The notes under the pieces: model-generated
Seen by the model: the letters and a program-made list of their open reading frames with translations, nothing else
Database searches by the model: none
What the model was told of the DNA's origin: nothing
Made by a program: the position numbers and the translations under genes
NCBI GenBank assembly: GCA_040755915.1
Contig: JBFLWM010000017.1
Location: 48,151 to 112,150, forward strand
DNA: 64,000 bases
Reading direction: 5' to 3'
DNA from: Sulfurivermis sp040755915
GTDB taxonomy: Bacteria > Pseudomonadota > Gammaproteobacteria > Thiohalomonadales > Thiohalomonadaceae
In this document: in pieces, positions 31,850-41,439 of the stretch
Position numbering within the stretch: position 1 is the stretch's first letter
Layout of the letters: each line of letters begins with the position of its first letter

Positions 31850-33514
31850 TCAGCGGCTGATCGGCTTGTAGCGGATGCGCTTGGGCTTGGCCCCTTCCTC
31901 GCCGAGGCGGCGTTTCTTGTCGGCCTCGTATTCCTGGTAGTTGCCGGCGAAGAATTCCCAGTGCGAGTCGCCTTCGCAGGCGAGGATGTGGGTGGCGATG
32001 CGATCGAGGAACCAGCGGTCGTGGCTGATCACCAGCACGCAGCCGGCGAACTCCAGCAGGGCGTCTTCCAGCGCGCGCAGGGTTTCCACGTCGAGGTCGT
32101 TGGAGGGTTCGTCGAGCAGCAGCACGTTGCCGCCCTGGATCAGGGTGGTGGCCAGGTGCAGGCGGCCGCGTTCACCGCCGGACAGGTTGCCGACGATCTT
32201 CTGCTGATCGCCGCCCTTGAAGTTGAAGCGGCCGATGTAGGCGCGGCTCGGCATCTCGAAGCGGCCGACGCTGAGGATGTCGGCGCCGCCGGAGACGGCC
32301 TCGAACACGGTCTTGTCGTTGGCCAGCCCTTCGCGGCTCTGGTCGACGGAGGAGATCTTCACCGTCGGGCCGATGTCGATGCTGCCGGAGTCCGGCTGTT
32401 CCTTGCCCTGCAGCATCTTGAACAGGGTGGATTTGCCGGCGCCGTTGGGACCGATGATGCCGACGATGGCGCCGGGCGGGATCTGGAAGCTGAGGTCGTC
32501 GATGAGCAGGCGGTCGCCGAAGCTCTTGCTGACGTTGGTGAACTCGATGACCTTGTCGCCCAGGCGTTCGCCGGGCGGAATGAAGATCTCCTGGGTCTCG
32601 TTGCGGCGCTGGTATTCGACGGAGTTCAGCTCCTCGAAGCGGGCGATGCGCGCCTTGGACTTGGCCTGGCGCGCCTTGGGATTGGAACGCACCCATTCCA
32701 GCTCCTGCTTCATCGCCTTCATGTGGGCGTCGATCTGCTTCTGTTCCTTCTCCAGCCGCTCTTCCTTCTGCTCCAGCCAGGAGGAGTAGTTGCCCTTCCA
32801 GGGGATGCCGTGGCCGCGATCCAGTTCGAGGATCCACTCGGCGGCGTTGTCGAGGAAGTAGCGGTCATGGGTGACGGCGACCACGGTGCCGGGGAAGCGG
32901 GTGAGGAACTGTTCCAGCCACTCCACCGATTCGGCGTCGAGGTGGTTGGTGGGTTCGTCGAGCAGCAGCATATCGGGTTTGGACAGCAGCAGCTTGCACA
33001 GCGCGACACGGCGCTTCTCGCCGCCGGACAGGTGTTCGATCTTCGCATCCCACGGCGGCAGGCGCAGGGCGTCGGCGGCGATCTCCATCTGGTGTTCCAC
33101 GTCGTTGCCGGCGGCGGCGATGATGGCCTCGTATTTGGCCTGCTGTTCGGCCAGCTTGTCGAAGTCGGCGTCGGGCTCGGCGTAGGCGGCGTAGATCTCC
33201 TCCAGTCTGGTGCGCGCCTCGGCGATCTCGCCCAGGCCAGCCTCCACTTCTTCCTTCACCGTCTTGGCCGGATCGAGCTGCGGTTCCTGCGGCAGATAGC
33301 CGATGCGCACGCCGGACTGCCACTGCACCTCGCCGTCGTATTCCTTGTCGGCACCGGCCATGATGCGCAGCACGGTGGACTTGCCCGAGCCGTTGAGACC
33401 GAGCAGGCCGATCTTGGCGCCGGGGAAGAAGGACAGGGAGATGTCCTTGATGATCTGCCGCTTGGGCGGGACGACTTTGCTCACGCGGAGCATGGACATT
33501 ACGTATTGGGCCAT
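31850..33514 (-). CDS. ettA: Energy-dependent translational throttle protein EttA (ABC-F)
   Basis: 554 residues. Two ABC domains: Walker A GLNGSGKST and signature LSGGEKRRVAL in the first; Walker A GPNGAGKST and LSGGERGRLHL in the second. The 'arm' insertion and P-site linker (EKEQKQIDAHMKAMKQELEWVRSNPKARQAKSKARIARFEEL) are typical of EttA. It gates 70S ribosomes into elongation when ATP/ADP is high. Confidence 0.97.
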   Translation of the reverse strand: MAQYVMSMLRVSKVVPPKRQIIKDISLSFFPGAKIGLLGLNGSGKSTVLRIMAGADKEYDGEVQWQSGVRIGYLPQEPQLDPAKTVKEEVEAGLGEIAEARTRLEEIYAAYAEPDADFDKLAEQQAKYEAIIAAAGNDVEHQMEIAADALRLPPWDAKIEHLSGGEKRRVALCKLLLSKPDMLLLDEPTNHLDAESVEWLEQFLTRFPGTVVAVTHDRYFLDNAAEWILELDRGHGIPWKGNYSSWLEQKEERLEKEQKQIDAHMKAMKQELEWVRSNPKARQAKSKARIARFEELNSVEYQRRNETQEIFIPPGERLGDKVIEFTNVSKSFGDRLLIDDLSFQIPPGAIVGIIGPNGAGKSTLFKMLQGKEQPDSGSIDIGPTVKISSVDQSREGLANDKTVFEAVSGGADILSVGRFEMPSRAYIGRFNFKGGDQQKIVGNLSGGERGRLHLATTLIQGGNVLLLDEPSNDLDVETLRALEDALLEFAGCVLVISHDRWFLDRIATHILACEGDSHWEFFAGNYQEYEADKKRRLGEEGAKPKRIRYKPISR

Positions 33515-33671
33515 GGCTGTCTGCTGTCGAAAGTAGGGGATTGCCGAAGGGCGGCATTATAGCCGTGCGCCAATTTGCGGAGCAAAGCATGTGGTACAAA
33601 GGCTTGTGCCGCTCCCGCGAGGGTCATAGGATGGCAGCCAGACGTGTTCCCGCCCAGGTGCCGACCCCGCG

Positions 33672-34988
33672 ATGGACAACTCACGCCACTCCCCGCCGCC
33701 TGCGGCGACTATCGACGAGGCCAGCGGCCTGCGGCAGTTCGCCGATGCCATCGACGAGGCCTTCTGGCTGGCCGATGGCTGTCGCGGCCGGGTGCTGCAC
33801 GCCAATCCGGCCTGCGAGCGCCTGTGGGGGCGGACAGCGGCCCGGCTGTTTCACGATATCCCGACCTTTCTCGCCACGGTGCATCCGGAGGATGTGCCGC
33901 AGGTGGAGGAGTGGCTGGCCGCCGGCTGGCCCGGCCTCCATGGCGAGTACCGCATCCAGCAGCCCGACGGCACGGTACGCTGGGTGCACAGCCGCAGCTT
34001 TGCCATGCGTGACGGGGCCGGCGGCCGCCAGCGCTGCGCCACCCTGTCCAGCGATGTCACCGAGTCCCGCCAGCGCGAGGCGCAGGCCAAGCAGATGTCC
34101 CGTGCCCTGGAACAGACGGCGGATGCGGTGATGATCACCAGTCGCGAGGGCGTGATCGAGTACGTCAACGCGGCCTTCGAGGATATCAGCGGCTACAGCA
34201 AGGCCGAGGTTCTCGGCCGTACCCCGGCGCTGTTGCGCTCCGGTTTCCAGGAGCCGGCCTTCTACGGGCAGATGTGGCAGCTGCTGCTCAACGGCCTGCC
34301 GTTCAGCGAGGTATTCATCAACCGGCGCAAGGACGGCGAGCTGTATTACGAGGAAAAGACCATCACCCCGGTGCGCGACGAGCAGGGCCACATCACCCAT
34401 TTCGTCTCTACCGGCAAGGACATCACCCGGCGCCTGCTGGCGCAGCAGCGCCTGCACCGTGTGCTGCACTACGATGCCATGACCGGCCTGGCCAACCGCA
34501 TCCTGTTCGTCGATCGCCTCGGGCAGGCCTTGCTGCAGGCACGTCGCCTCGGCCTGGCGGTAGGGGTGCTGCATGTCTCTTTCGACCTCGCGGCCCTGTT
34601 CGGGGAGGAACTGGAGCGGGCCACCGGGGAGCGCTTCCAGGGGCTGTTGGCCCAGCACCTGCGTGAGGCGGTGATGGAGGGCGATACGGTGGCGCGGCTC
34701 GGGCGTGACGAATTCGTCATCCTGCACAAGGAGGCGCTGGCGGCCCAGGAGATGGTGCCGCTGGCACAGCGTGTCATGCTGGAGTTCGCCCAGCCCCTGC
34801 GGCTGGAGGGCTATGAGCTGTTTCTGACCCCGGCCATCGGTATCAGCCGCTATCCCGGTGACGGCACGGAGACCGAGGAGCTGCTGCACAAGGCTGCGCT
34901 GGCCATGCGTCAGGCACGGGAGCGGGGGGCGCAATATGCGTTTTATCGCCCGGACGGGACGGGCGGTGTCCATTACACCAACGGCTGA
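33672..34988 (+). CDS. PAS-PAS protein with degenerate GGDEF domain
   Basis: 438 residues, soluble. PAS 1 spans ~20-130 and PAS 2 ~140-255 (ADAVMITSREGVIEYVNAAFEDISGYSKAEVLGR). The GGDEF domain reads ARLGRDEFVIL, so the motif is GRDEF, and the usual metal-binding D-x-D-x-FK segment is replaced by SFDLAALF. Cyclase activity is therefore doubtful; it may be a receptor or degenerate regulator. No clear ribosome site precedes the ATG. Confidence 0.88.
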   Translation: MDNSRHSPPPAATIDEASGLRQFADAIDEAFWLADGCRGRVLHANPACERLWGRTAARLFHDIPTFLATVHPEDVPQVEEWLAAGWPGLHGEYRIQQPDGTVRWVHSRSFAMRDGAGGRQRCATLSSDVTESRQREAQAKQMSRALEQTADAVMITSREGVIEYVNAAFEDISGYSKAEVLGRTPALLRSGFQEPAFYGQMWQLLLNGLPFSEVFINRRKDGELYYEEKTITPVRDEQGHITHFVSTGKDITRRLLAQQRLHRVLHYDAMTGLANRILFVDRLGQALLQARRLGLAVGVLHVSFDLAALFGEELERATGERFQGLLAQHLREAVMEGDTVARLGRDEFVILHKEALAAQEMVPLAQRVMLEFAQPLRLEGYELFLTPAIGISRYPGDGTETEELLHKAALAMRQARERGAQYAFYRPDGTGGVHYTNG

Positions 34989-35200
34989 TGCGGATCCCGC
35001 TGCGGCCGGAGTATGATGTGGTTCACACTTCTGGTGTCGGCGGCCATATCCCTTCAGAATGAAGGCGGCCTGCCGATAGGGGAGCCAGAGAGCACTGGAA
35101 TGCATGCGAGCCGGGCAAATAAGGAAGTGTTGATAAGTTAATAAAACATATAACGATGGTGGCCCCAGTGTCTGCTGCCACAGTGTGATCGAGGTATTTC

Positions 35201-36823
35201 ATGAACAAGCCGTCCGCCACCCGACAGATGTCCGTGCAGGCAAAGATCAACCTGGCCCTGGTGCTGGTATTTGCCGCGGTAATGACCGCCTCGCTGATGT
35301 TTGCCGCCAATACCGAGAAGCGGCTGGTGCTGGAGGTGGTGGAGCAGCAGACCAAGGACGCCGCCGACTCCTATTTCGACAGCATCAACACCATGATGCT
35401 GACCGGCACCATGGCCCAGCGCGATGTGCTGCGCAACAAAATCCTCTCCCGTCCCGGCGTCATCGATGCGCGCATCGTGCGTGGCGAACCCGTTACCAAA
35501 ATGTACGGTCCCGGCTACGACCACCAGGCCCCGGCCGACGACTTTGACCGCCGCGCCCTGGCCGGCGAGGCCATCATCGATGTCAGCGATAACGGTGGCG
35601 GCCGTGTGCTGACCGTCATCAATCCCATTCTGGCGGAGAAGGATTATCGCGGCACCAACTGCCTGATGTGCCACCCGGTGGAGGAAAATACCGTCGTTGG
35701 CGCGGTACGCATCAGCTATTCACTCAAGGAGCTGGACGACGAGGTCAACCGCAATATTTTCATCTCCGCAGGCATTCAGCTGCTGTTGCTGGTACTGGGG
35801 CTGGTGGTGATGGTCTACACCGTGCGCCGCGTGGTGATCAGCCGCATCAATGCCATGCGCAGCACCATGGAAACCATGGCCCGGGATGAGGATCTCAGCC
35901 GAAGCGTCACCATCGAGGCGGAGGATGAGGTGGGTGCCATGGGGCATGCCTTCAACCGCATGATCGGCAAGTTCCGTGATTCTCTCGACGCGGTGTCCAA
36001 GGCCACACATCGTTTGAGCGAGGTATCCGATCGCGTATCCAATGTCGCGGAGGAAACCCTGCGCGTGGTGATGGAGCAGCGCAGCGAAACCGACATGGTC
36101 GCCTCGGCGATGAATGAAATGACCGCCACGGTGCAGGAAGTGGCGCGCAATGCCAGCCAGACGGCGGCAGCGTCGCGCGGTGCCGATGACGAGGCCAAGG
36201 CGGGCGCCTATGTGGCCACCGAGGCGCTGGGTGGTATCGATGTGCTGATTCGCGACATCGAGAATGCCGCCAAGGTGATCCAGAAGGTGGAGAGCGACAG
36301 CGCCAACATCGGCATGGTGCTGGATGTCATCAAGGGCATCGCCGAACAGACCAATCTGCTGGCGCTCAATGCGGCCATCGAGGCGGCGCGGGCCGGCGAG
36401 CAGGGCCGCGGTTTTGCCGTGGTGGCCGACGAGGTGCGCACCCTGGCTTCGCGCACGCAGAAGTCCACCGAGGAAATCCAGACCATGATCGAGCGCCTGC
36501 AGGGCGGTGTGCGCGATGCCGTGCGGGCGATGGAGGCGGCGCAGGGCCGGGCGCAGACGGGTTCCGAGCATGTGGAAAAGGCGGCGGAGGGGTTGGGCAT
36601 GATCGCCGGCGAGGTGGCCACCATCACCGACATGAACACCCAGATCGCCACGGCGGCCGAGCAGCAGAGTGCCGTGGCCGAGGAGATCAACCGCAACATT
36701 TCCAGCATTAGCCACATGGCGGACATGACCTCGGAGGGGGCCAAGCAGACCTCGCAGATTGCCGAGGAACTGGTGCGCCTCGCCAACGAACTGAACCGTC
36801 TCATCGACGAGTTCAAGCTCTGA
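35201..36823 (+). CDS. Chemoreceptor (MCP) with periplasmic heme c motif
   Basis: 540 residues. Membrane helix at ~17-36, periplasmic domain ~37-187, second helix ~188-208, HAMP (~210-265), then the signalling hairpin with EQTNLLALNAAIEAARAGEQGRGFAVVADEVRTLASRTQKS. The periplasmic domain ends NCLMCHP, a CxxCH heme c site (Cys154, Cys157, His158). This suggests a redox, O2 or NO sensor for taxis. The C-terminus lacks an obvious CheR tether. Confidence 0.93.
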   Translation: MNKPSATRQMSVQAKINLALVLVFAAVMTASLMFAANTEKRLVLEVVEQQTKDAADSYFDSINTMMLTGTMAQRDVLRNKILSRPGVIDARIVRGEPVTKMYGPGYDHQAPADDFDRRALAGEAIIDVSDNGGGRVLTVINPILAEKDYRGTNCLMCHPVEENTVVGAVRISYSLKELDDEVNRNIFISAGIQLLLLVLGLVVMVYTVRRVVISRINAMRSTMETMARDEDLSRSVTIEAEDEVGAMGHAFNRMIGKFRDSLDAVSKATHRLSEVSDRVSNVAEETLRVVMEQRSETDMVASAMNEMTATVQEVARNASQTAAASRGADDEAKAGAYVATEALGGIDVLIRDIENAAKVIQKVESDSANIGMVLDVIKGIAEQTNLLALNAAIEAARAGEQGRGFAVVADEVRTLASRTQKSTEEIQTMIERLQGGVRDAVRAMEAAQGRAQTGSEHVEKAAEGLGMIAGEVATITDMNTQIATAAEQQSAVAEEINRNISSISHMADMTSEGAKQTSQIAEELVRLANELNRLIDEFKL

Positions 36824-36832
36824 TCCCCGCAG

Positions 36833-36865
36833 GACAGGGCGCCGGGTGGCGCCCTGTCTTTCCTG
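36833..36865 (+). terminator. Rho-independent terminator after the heme MCP
   Basis: GACAGGGCGCC and GGCGCCCTGTC form an 11-bp stem with a 4-base loop, followed by TTTCCTGTTT. Confidence 0.8.
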
Positions 36866-36922
36866 TTTACCCCGCGCCGGCAGTGGCTTGAATCATTCCC
36901 CGCCCGCCCCATATCCCGTCTG

Positions 36923-36946
36923 GTATATTAGAAAACGCTAATATAC
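36923..36946. promoter_or_regulatory. Perfect palindromic operator upstream of the RND pump
   Basis: GTATATTAG and CTAATATAC are perfect 9-bp arms with a 6-base spacer, 100 bases before the RND adaptor gene. The AT-rich form suits an ArsR/BigR- or TetR-type repressor; no such gene is present in the window. Confidence 0.6.
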
Positions 36947-37046
36947 AATGCGTCCACGGGTTGCAAGGTTGTTCGCGCTCCCGGCGGTAATTCTCTATAG
37001 TTAGCCAAGTTTCGGTTTGATAACGATTTTCTGCGGAGGAAAGGGA

Positions 37047-38060
37047 ATGCGTTTGAGGCGTCTGATGATCGGTGGCGTAATCGCCCTGGCCGGCATGGGG
37101 ACGGCGGTTGCGGAGTCGCCGCTGCCCTTCGCGCTGGCTGCGGCGGAGTCGCGCACGGTGGTGCGCGAGGTGGTGGTGAACGGCGTCATCGAGGCCGTGC
37201 AGCGCGCCACGGTGTCGGCGCAGACTTCCGGCCGGGTGGTCGAGGTCAAGTTCGACGTCGACGATTACGTCACCAAGGGCGATGTCCTGATCCGCTTCCG
37301 CGACACCGAGCAGCGCGCAGCCCTCAAGGCCGCCGAGGCGCGTCACGCCGAGGCCGAGGCCGAATTCAGACGCATCAGGGACATCTTCGAGAAGCAGCTG
37401 GTGGCCAGATCTGCCTTTGACCGTGCCGAGGCTGCCTACAAGGCCGCCCGCGCCGGTCTGGAGCAGGCGCAGGAACAGCTGGAGCACACCGTGGTGCGCG
37501 CCCCCTACAGCGGCATCGTGGTGAAGCGGCACATCGAGGTGGGCGAGCTGGCCAATCCCGGGCAGGCCCTGATAACCGGGTTGTCGCTGGAGCGGCTGCG
37601 TGCGGTGGCCGACGTGCCGCAGGCCCACATCGATACCCTGCGCAGCCTGTCGCGGGCGCGGGTGCTGGTGCCGGACGGCACGGGCAGCGTCGAGGGCAGC
37701 AAGCTCACCATCAGCCCCTATGCGGACAGCGTGTCGCACACCTTCAAGGTGCGCGTCGATCTGCCGCCCGGCCAGCACGGGGTGTATCCCGGCATGTTCG
37801 CCAAGGTGGCCTTTGTCATCGGTGAAGAGGCGCGTCTGCTGGTGCCCGCGGCGGCGGTGGTGCATCGCTCCGAGGTGACGGCGGTGTATGTGGTGGGTAC
37901 TGATAACCAGGTGGTGCTGCGCCAGATCCGTGTCGGCCGCACCCTGCCGGACGGTGCGGTGGAGGTGCTGGCGGGTCTGTCCGCCGGCGAACGCGTGGCA
38001 CTGGACCCGATCCGCGCCGGCATCCATCTCAAGGGCAAGCGTGAGGGCGACGGCGCATGA
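37047..38060 (+). CDS. RND efflux periplasmic adaptor (membrane fusion protein)
   Basis: 337 residues with an N-terminal signal. Lipoyl halves (ATVSAQTSGRVVEVKFDVDDYVTKGDVLIRF and VRAPYSGIVVKRHIEVGELANPG) flank a short coiled coil (EAEAEFRRIRDIFEKQLVARSAFDRAEAAYKAARAGLEQAQEQL). It joins the inner-membrane pump encoded next to an outer-membrane channel encoded elsewhere. GGAGGAAAGGG precedes the ATG. The last four bases overlap the pump gene. Confidence 0.94.
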   Translation: MRLRRLMIGGVIALAGMGTAVAESPLPFALAAAESRTVVREVVVNGVIEAVQRATVSAQTSGRVVEVKFDVDDYVTKGDVLIRFRDTEQRAALKAAEARHAEAEAEFRRIRDIFEKQLVARSAFDRAEAAYKAARAGLEQAQEQLEHTVVRAPYSGIVVKRHIEVGELANPGQALITGLSLERLRAVADVPQAHIDTLRSLSRARVLVPDGTGSVEGSKLTISPYADSVSHTFKVRVDLPPGQHGVYPGMFAKVAFVIGEEARLLVPAAAVVHRSEVTAVYVVGTDNQVVLRQIRVGRTLPDGAVEVLAGLSAGERVALDPIRAGIHLKGKREGDGA

Positions 38061-41000
38061 GCATGAAGCTCGGTATCTCGGGCAGCATCGCCCAGCGCTT
38101 CCTTACCACCGAGATCACGCCGTTGCTGGCCCTGGTGGGCTTTCTGCTCGGCGTGTTCGCGGTGCTGATCACGCCGCGCGAGGAAGAGCCGCAGATCAAC
38201 GTCACGTTTGCCAATATCTTCATCGCCTATCCCGGTGCCTCGGCGCGCGAGGTGGAGAGCGTGGTGAGCATGCCGGCGGAACAGATCCTCTCCGAGATCG
38301 AGGGCGTCAAGCATGTCTATTCGGTGTCGCAGCCGGGCATGGCGGTGCTCACCGTGCAGTACGAGGTGGGCGAGGATCGCACCGCGGCCATCGTGCGTCT
38401 GTATAACGCCATGTACTCCAAGGGTGACTGGCTGCCGCGCAATCTCGGTGTCGGTCAGCCGCTGATCAAGCCCAAGGGCATCGACGATGTGCCCATCGTC
38501 GCCCTCACGCTGTGGAGCGATGATCCGCAGGTGGGCGGCTACGAGCTGCAGCAGGTGGCGCATGCGCTGGAGACCCAGCTGAAGCGGGTCAAGGGCACGC
38601 GCGACATCTACACCCTTGGCGGCCCGGATCAGGTTGTGAATGTCCGTTTCGATGCCGCCAGTCTGGCCGGCTATGGCCTGGCGCTGGATGACCTGCGCAA
38701 CGCCCTGCAACTGTCCAATGTGACCCAGCCCGCCGGCGCCCTGGTGAACGACAACCAGGAATTCCTGGTGCAGGCCGGTACCTTCCTGTCCAGCCCGGAC
38801 GAGGTGGCCGAGCTGGTGGTGGGCGTGGCCAACGGCGCACCGGTGTTCCTGCGCGATGTCGCCGAGGTGAGCCGCGGCGCCGATCAGCCGGAACAGTACG
38901 TGTGGTTCGGCACCGGGCCGGCCGCGCAATCCAAGGGCATCGACAGCCAGGGCGTGCATCCGGCCGTGACCCTGGCGGTGGCCAAGCAGCCCGGCACCAA
39001 CGCGGTGGACATCGCCAACCAGGTGATCGATCGCTTCGAGCAGCTCAGGGGCATCGTCGTGCCGGAGGGCGTGCACGCCACGGTGACGCGCAACTATGGC
39101 GAGACCGCCAACGACAAGGCGCAGAAGCTGATCTCCAAGCTGATCTTCGCCACTGCCTCGGTGGTGGCGCTGGTGTTCTTCGCCCTCGGCTGGCGCGAGG
39201 CCTTCATCGTCGGCATGGCGGTGGTGATCACCCTGGCGGTGACCCTGTTCGCCTCCTGGGCCTGGGGCTTTACCCTGAACCGCGTGTCGCTGTTCGCGCT
39301 GATCTTCTCCATCGGCATCCTGGTGGATGACGCCATCGTGGTGGTGGAGAACATCCACCGCCACATGCAGATGGGCAACAAGACCCTGCTCGAGGCGATC
39401 CCGCTGGCGGTGGACGAGGTGGGCGGCCCGACCATTCTGGCCACCTTCACCGTCATTGCGGCGCTGCTGCCCATGGCCTTCGTCTCCGGCCTGATGGGGC
39501 CGTACATGAGTCCGATCCCCATCAACGCCTCCATCGGCATGCTGATCTCCCTGGGCGTGGCCTTCATCTTCACGCCCTGGTTGTCGCAGGTGATGTTCAA
39601 GAACCATCACGTCGGTCATGCGACGGAGCACAAGGAGGATTTTCTCTACAGCCTGTTCAAGGATACCGTCGGCCGCTTTCTGCGCGGCAGCGAGGGCGCC
39701 CCGGGCAGGCGCAGGCTGACCCTGGCGATCCTGGGCCTGATCGTGCTTTCGGTGGGGCTGGCCGGCGTCAAGCTGGTGGTGCTGAAGATGCTGCCCTTCG
39801 ACAACAAGTCGGAGTTCCAGGTGGTGGTGGATATGCCGGAGGGGACCAGCCTGGAGCAGACTGCACGCGTACTGTCCGACCTGGGCGGCTATCTCGCCAC
39901 CGTGCCGGAGGTGAGCGATTACCAGGCCTACGCCGGTACCGCGGCACCGATCAACTTCAACGGACTGGTGCGGCAGTACTATCTGCGCGAGGGGGCCAAC
40001 GTCGGCGATCTCCAGGTCAATCTGGTGGCGGCCAAGGATCGCGAGCGCAAGAGCCACGAGGTGGCGCTGGCGGTGCGCGCGCCGCTGCAGGAGATCGGCC
40101 GGCGCCATAACGCCAACGTGAAGGTGGTGGAGGTGCCGCCCGGCCCGCCGGTGATGGCGCCGCTGGTGGCGGAGGTCTATGGCCTGGATTACGAAGGCCA
40201 GATCCGCGTCGCCCGTGAGGTGCGCAAGGTGTTCGAGTCGACGCCGGACATCATCGACGTGGACGACAGCATCGAGGCGGCACAGCGCAAGCTGATCATC
40301 AAGGTCGATCAGCAGAAGGCTGCCCTGCTCGGCGTGGCGCAGCAGAGCGTGGTGGCGGCACTGGGTACGGCGCTGTCCGGGGAGGATGCCTCCTATCTGC
40401 ACGGCGAGCACTTCAAGTATCCGGTGCCGATCCGCCTGGAACTGCCGGTGGCCGACAAGGCCGAGATCGCGTCGCTGCTGGCGCTGCGCGTGCGCAGCCA
40501 GGGCGGTCTGCTGGTACCGCTGTCCGACATCGTCACCGTGGAGGAGAGCACGCGCGAGCATGCCATCTACCACAAGGACATGCTGCCGGTGGTCTTCGTC
40601 AACGGCGACATGGCCGGCGAGCTGGACAGCCCGCTGTACGGCATGTTCGGCATCCTCGGCCAGCTGGCCGACAAGGCGGTGGAAAATGGCGAGGTGCTCA
40701 AGCAGTACCTGATCAATGCGCCGGTGAGCCCGTACGAGTACAGCCTGAAGTGGGACGGCGAGTGGCAGGTCACCTACGAAACCTTCCGCGACATGGGCCT
40801 GGCCTACTCGGTGGGGCTGCTGCTCATCTATCTGCTGGTGGTGGGGCAGTTCCGCTCCTACCTGGTGCCGCTGATCATCATGGTGCCGATTCCGCTCACC
40901 GTCATCGGCGTGATGCCGGGCCACTGGCTGATGGACAAGCAATTCACCGCCACCTCGATGATCGGCATGATCGCCCTGGCCGGCATCATCGTGCGCAACT

Positions 41001-41287
41001 CCATCCTGCTGGTGGACTTCATCAACCAGCAGGTACGCGAGGGGATGGACTTCGAGGAGGCGGTGATCCGCTCCGGTGCGGTGCGCGCCAAGCCCATCGT
41101 GCTTACCGGCCTGGCGGCCATGCTGGGGGCGTTCTTTATCCTGGACGACCCGATCTTCAGCGGCCTCGCCGTGTCGCTGATCTTCGGCATCCTGGTGTCC
41201 ACCCTGCTGACCCTGGTGGTGATCCCGGTGATGTACTACGCCTTCATGCGCAAGCGGCTGGACAGCATCATCAACGGGCCGGCGTAA
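38057..41287 (+). CDS. RND family efflux transporter, inner-membrane pump
   Basis: 1076 residues. Twelve membrane helices with two large periplasmic loops. FSIGILVDDAIVVVENIHRHM carries the paired Asp of TM4 used for proton transfer; the family repeat is seen again at GMIALAGIIVRNSILLVDFINQ in TM10-11. The extended loops are of the hydrophobe/amphiphile type rather than heavy-metal type, but the substrate cannot be told. No tolC gene lies nearby. Confidence 0.95.
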   Translation: MSMKLGISGSIAQRFLTTEITPLLALVGFLLGVFAVLITPREEEPQINVTFANIFIAYPGASAREVESVVSMPAEQILSEIEGVKHVYSVSQPGMAVLTVQYEVGEDRTAAIVRLYNAMYSKGDWLPRNLGVGQPLIKPKGIDDVPIVALTLWSDDPQVGGYELQQVAHALETQLKRVKGTRDIYTLGGPDQVVNVRFDAASLAGYGLALDDLRNALQLSNVTQPAGALVNDNQEFLVQAGTFLSSPDEVAELVVGVANGAPVFLRDVAEVSRGADQPEQYVWFGTGPAAQSKGIDSQGVHPAVTLAVAKQPGTNAVDIANQVIDRFEQLRGIVVPEGVHATVTRNYGETANDKAQKLISKLIFATASVVALVFFALGWREAFIVGMAVVITLAVTLFASWAWGFTLNRVSLFALIFSIGILVDDAIVVVENIHRHMQMGNKTLLEAIPLAVDEVGGPTILATFTVIAALLPMAFVSGLMGPYMSPIPINASIGMLISLGVAFIFTPWLSQVMFKNHHVGHATEHKEDFLYSLFKDTVGRFLRGSEGAPGRRRLTLAILGLIVLSVGLAGVKLVVLKMLPFDNKSEFQVVVDMPEGTSLEQTARVLSDLGGYLATVPEVSDYQAYAGTAAPINFNGLVRQYYLREGANVGDLQVNLVAAKDRERKSHEVALAVRAPLQEIGRRHNANVKVVEVPPGPPVMAPLVAEVYGLDYEGQIRVAREVRKVFESTPDIIDVDDSIEAAQRKLIIKVDQQKAALLGVAQQSVVAALGTALSGEDASYLHGEHFKYPVPIRLELPVADKAEIASLLALRVRSQGGLLVPLSDIVTVEESTREHAIYHKDMLPVVFVNGDMAGELDSPLYGMFGILGQLADKAVENGEVLKQYLINAPVSPYEYSLKWDGEWQVTYETFRDMGLAYSVGLLLIYLLVVGQFRSYLVPLIIMVPIPLTVIGVMPGHWLMDKQFTATSMIGMIALAGIIVRNSILLVDFINQQVREGMDFEEAVIRSGAVRAKPIVLTGLAAMLGAFFILDDPIFSGLAVSLIFGILVSTLLTLVVIPVMYYAFMRKRLDSIINGPA

Positions 41288-41306
41288 GTCGGGCGGCTAC
41301 AGGGGG

Positions 41307-41337
41307 AAGGGGCGGTTGTTACCGCCCCTTTCTCTTT
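41307..41337 (+). terminator. Rho-independent terminator after the RND pump
   Basis: AAGGGGCGGT and ACCGCCCCTT form a 10-bp stem with loop TGTT, followed by TCTCTTT. Confidence 0.88.
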
Positions 41338-41439
41338 GTGGATATACGCTTGTCGTTGTTTCGGGCCATGCGGATAAAGTATTCTTGCCGCTTATCCGTG
41401 CATTAATCAGGTTTTGCCGCCCGGCGGCATAAGGAATTC

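Noticed and set aside
37718..40942. Open frame of 1074 codons antisense to the RND pump
   Set aside because: Same cause; the sense frame is a clear RND pump with all motifs and the antisense product is His/Gln/Asp-rich without any domain.
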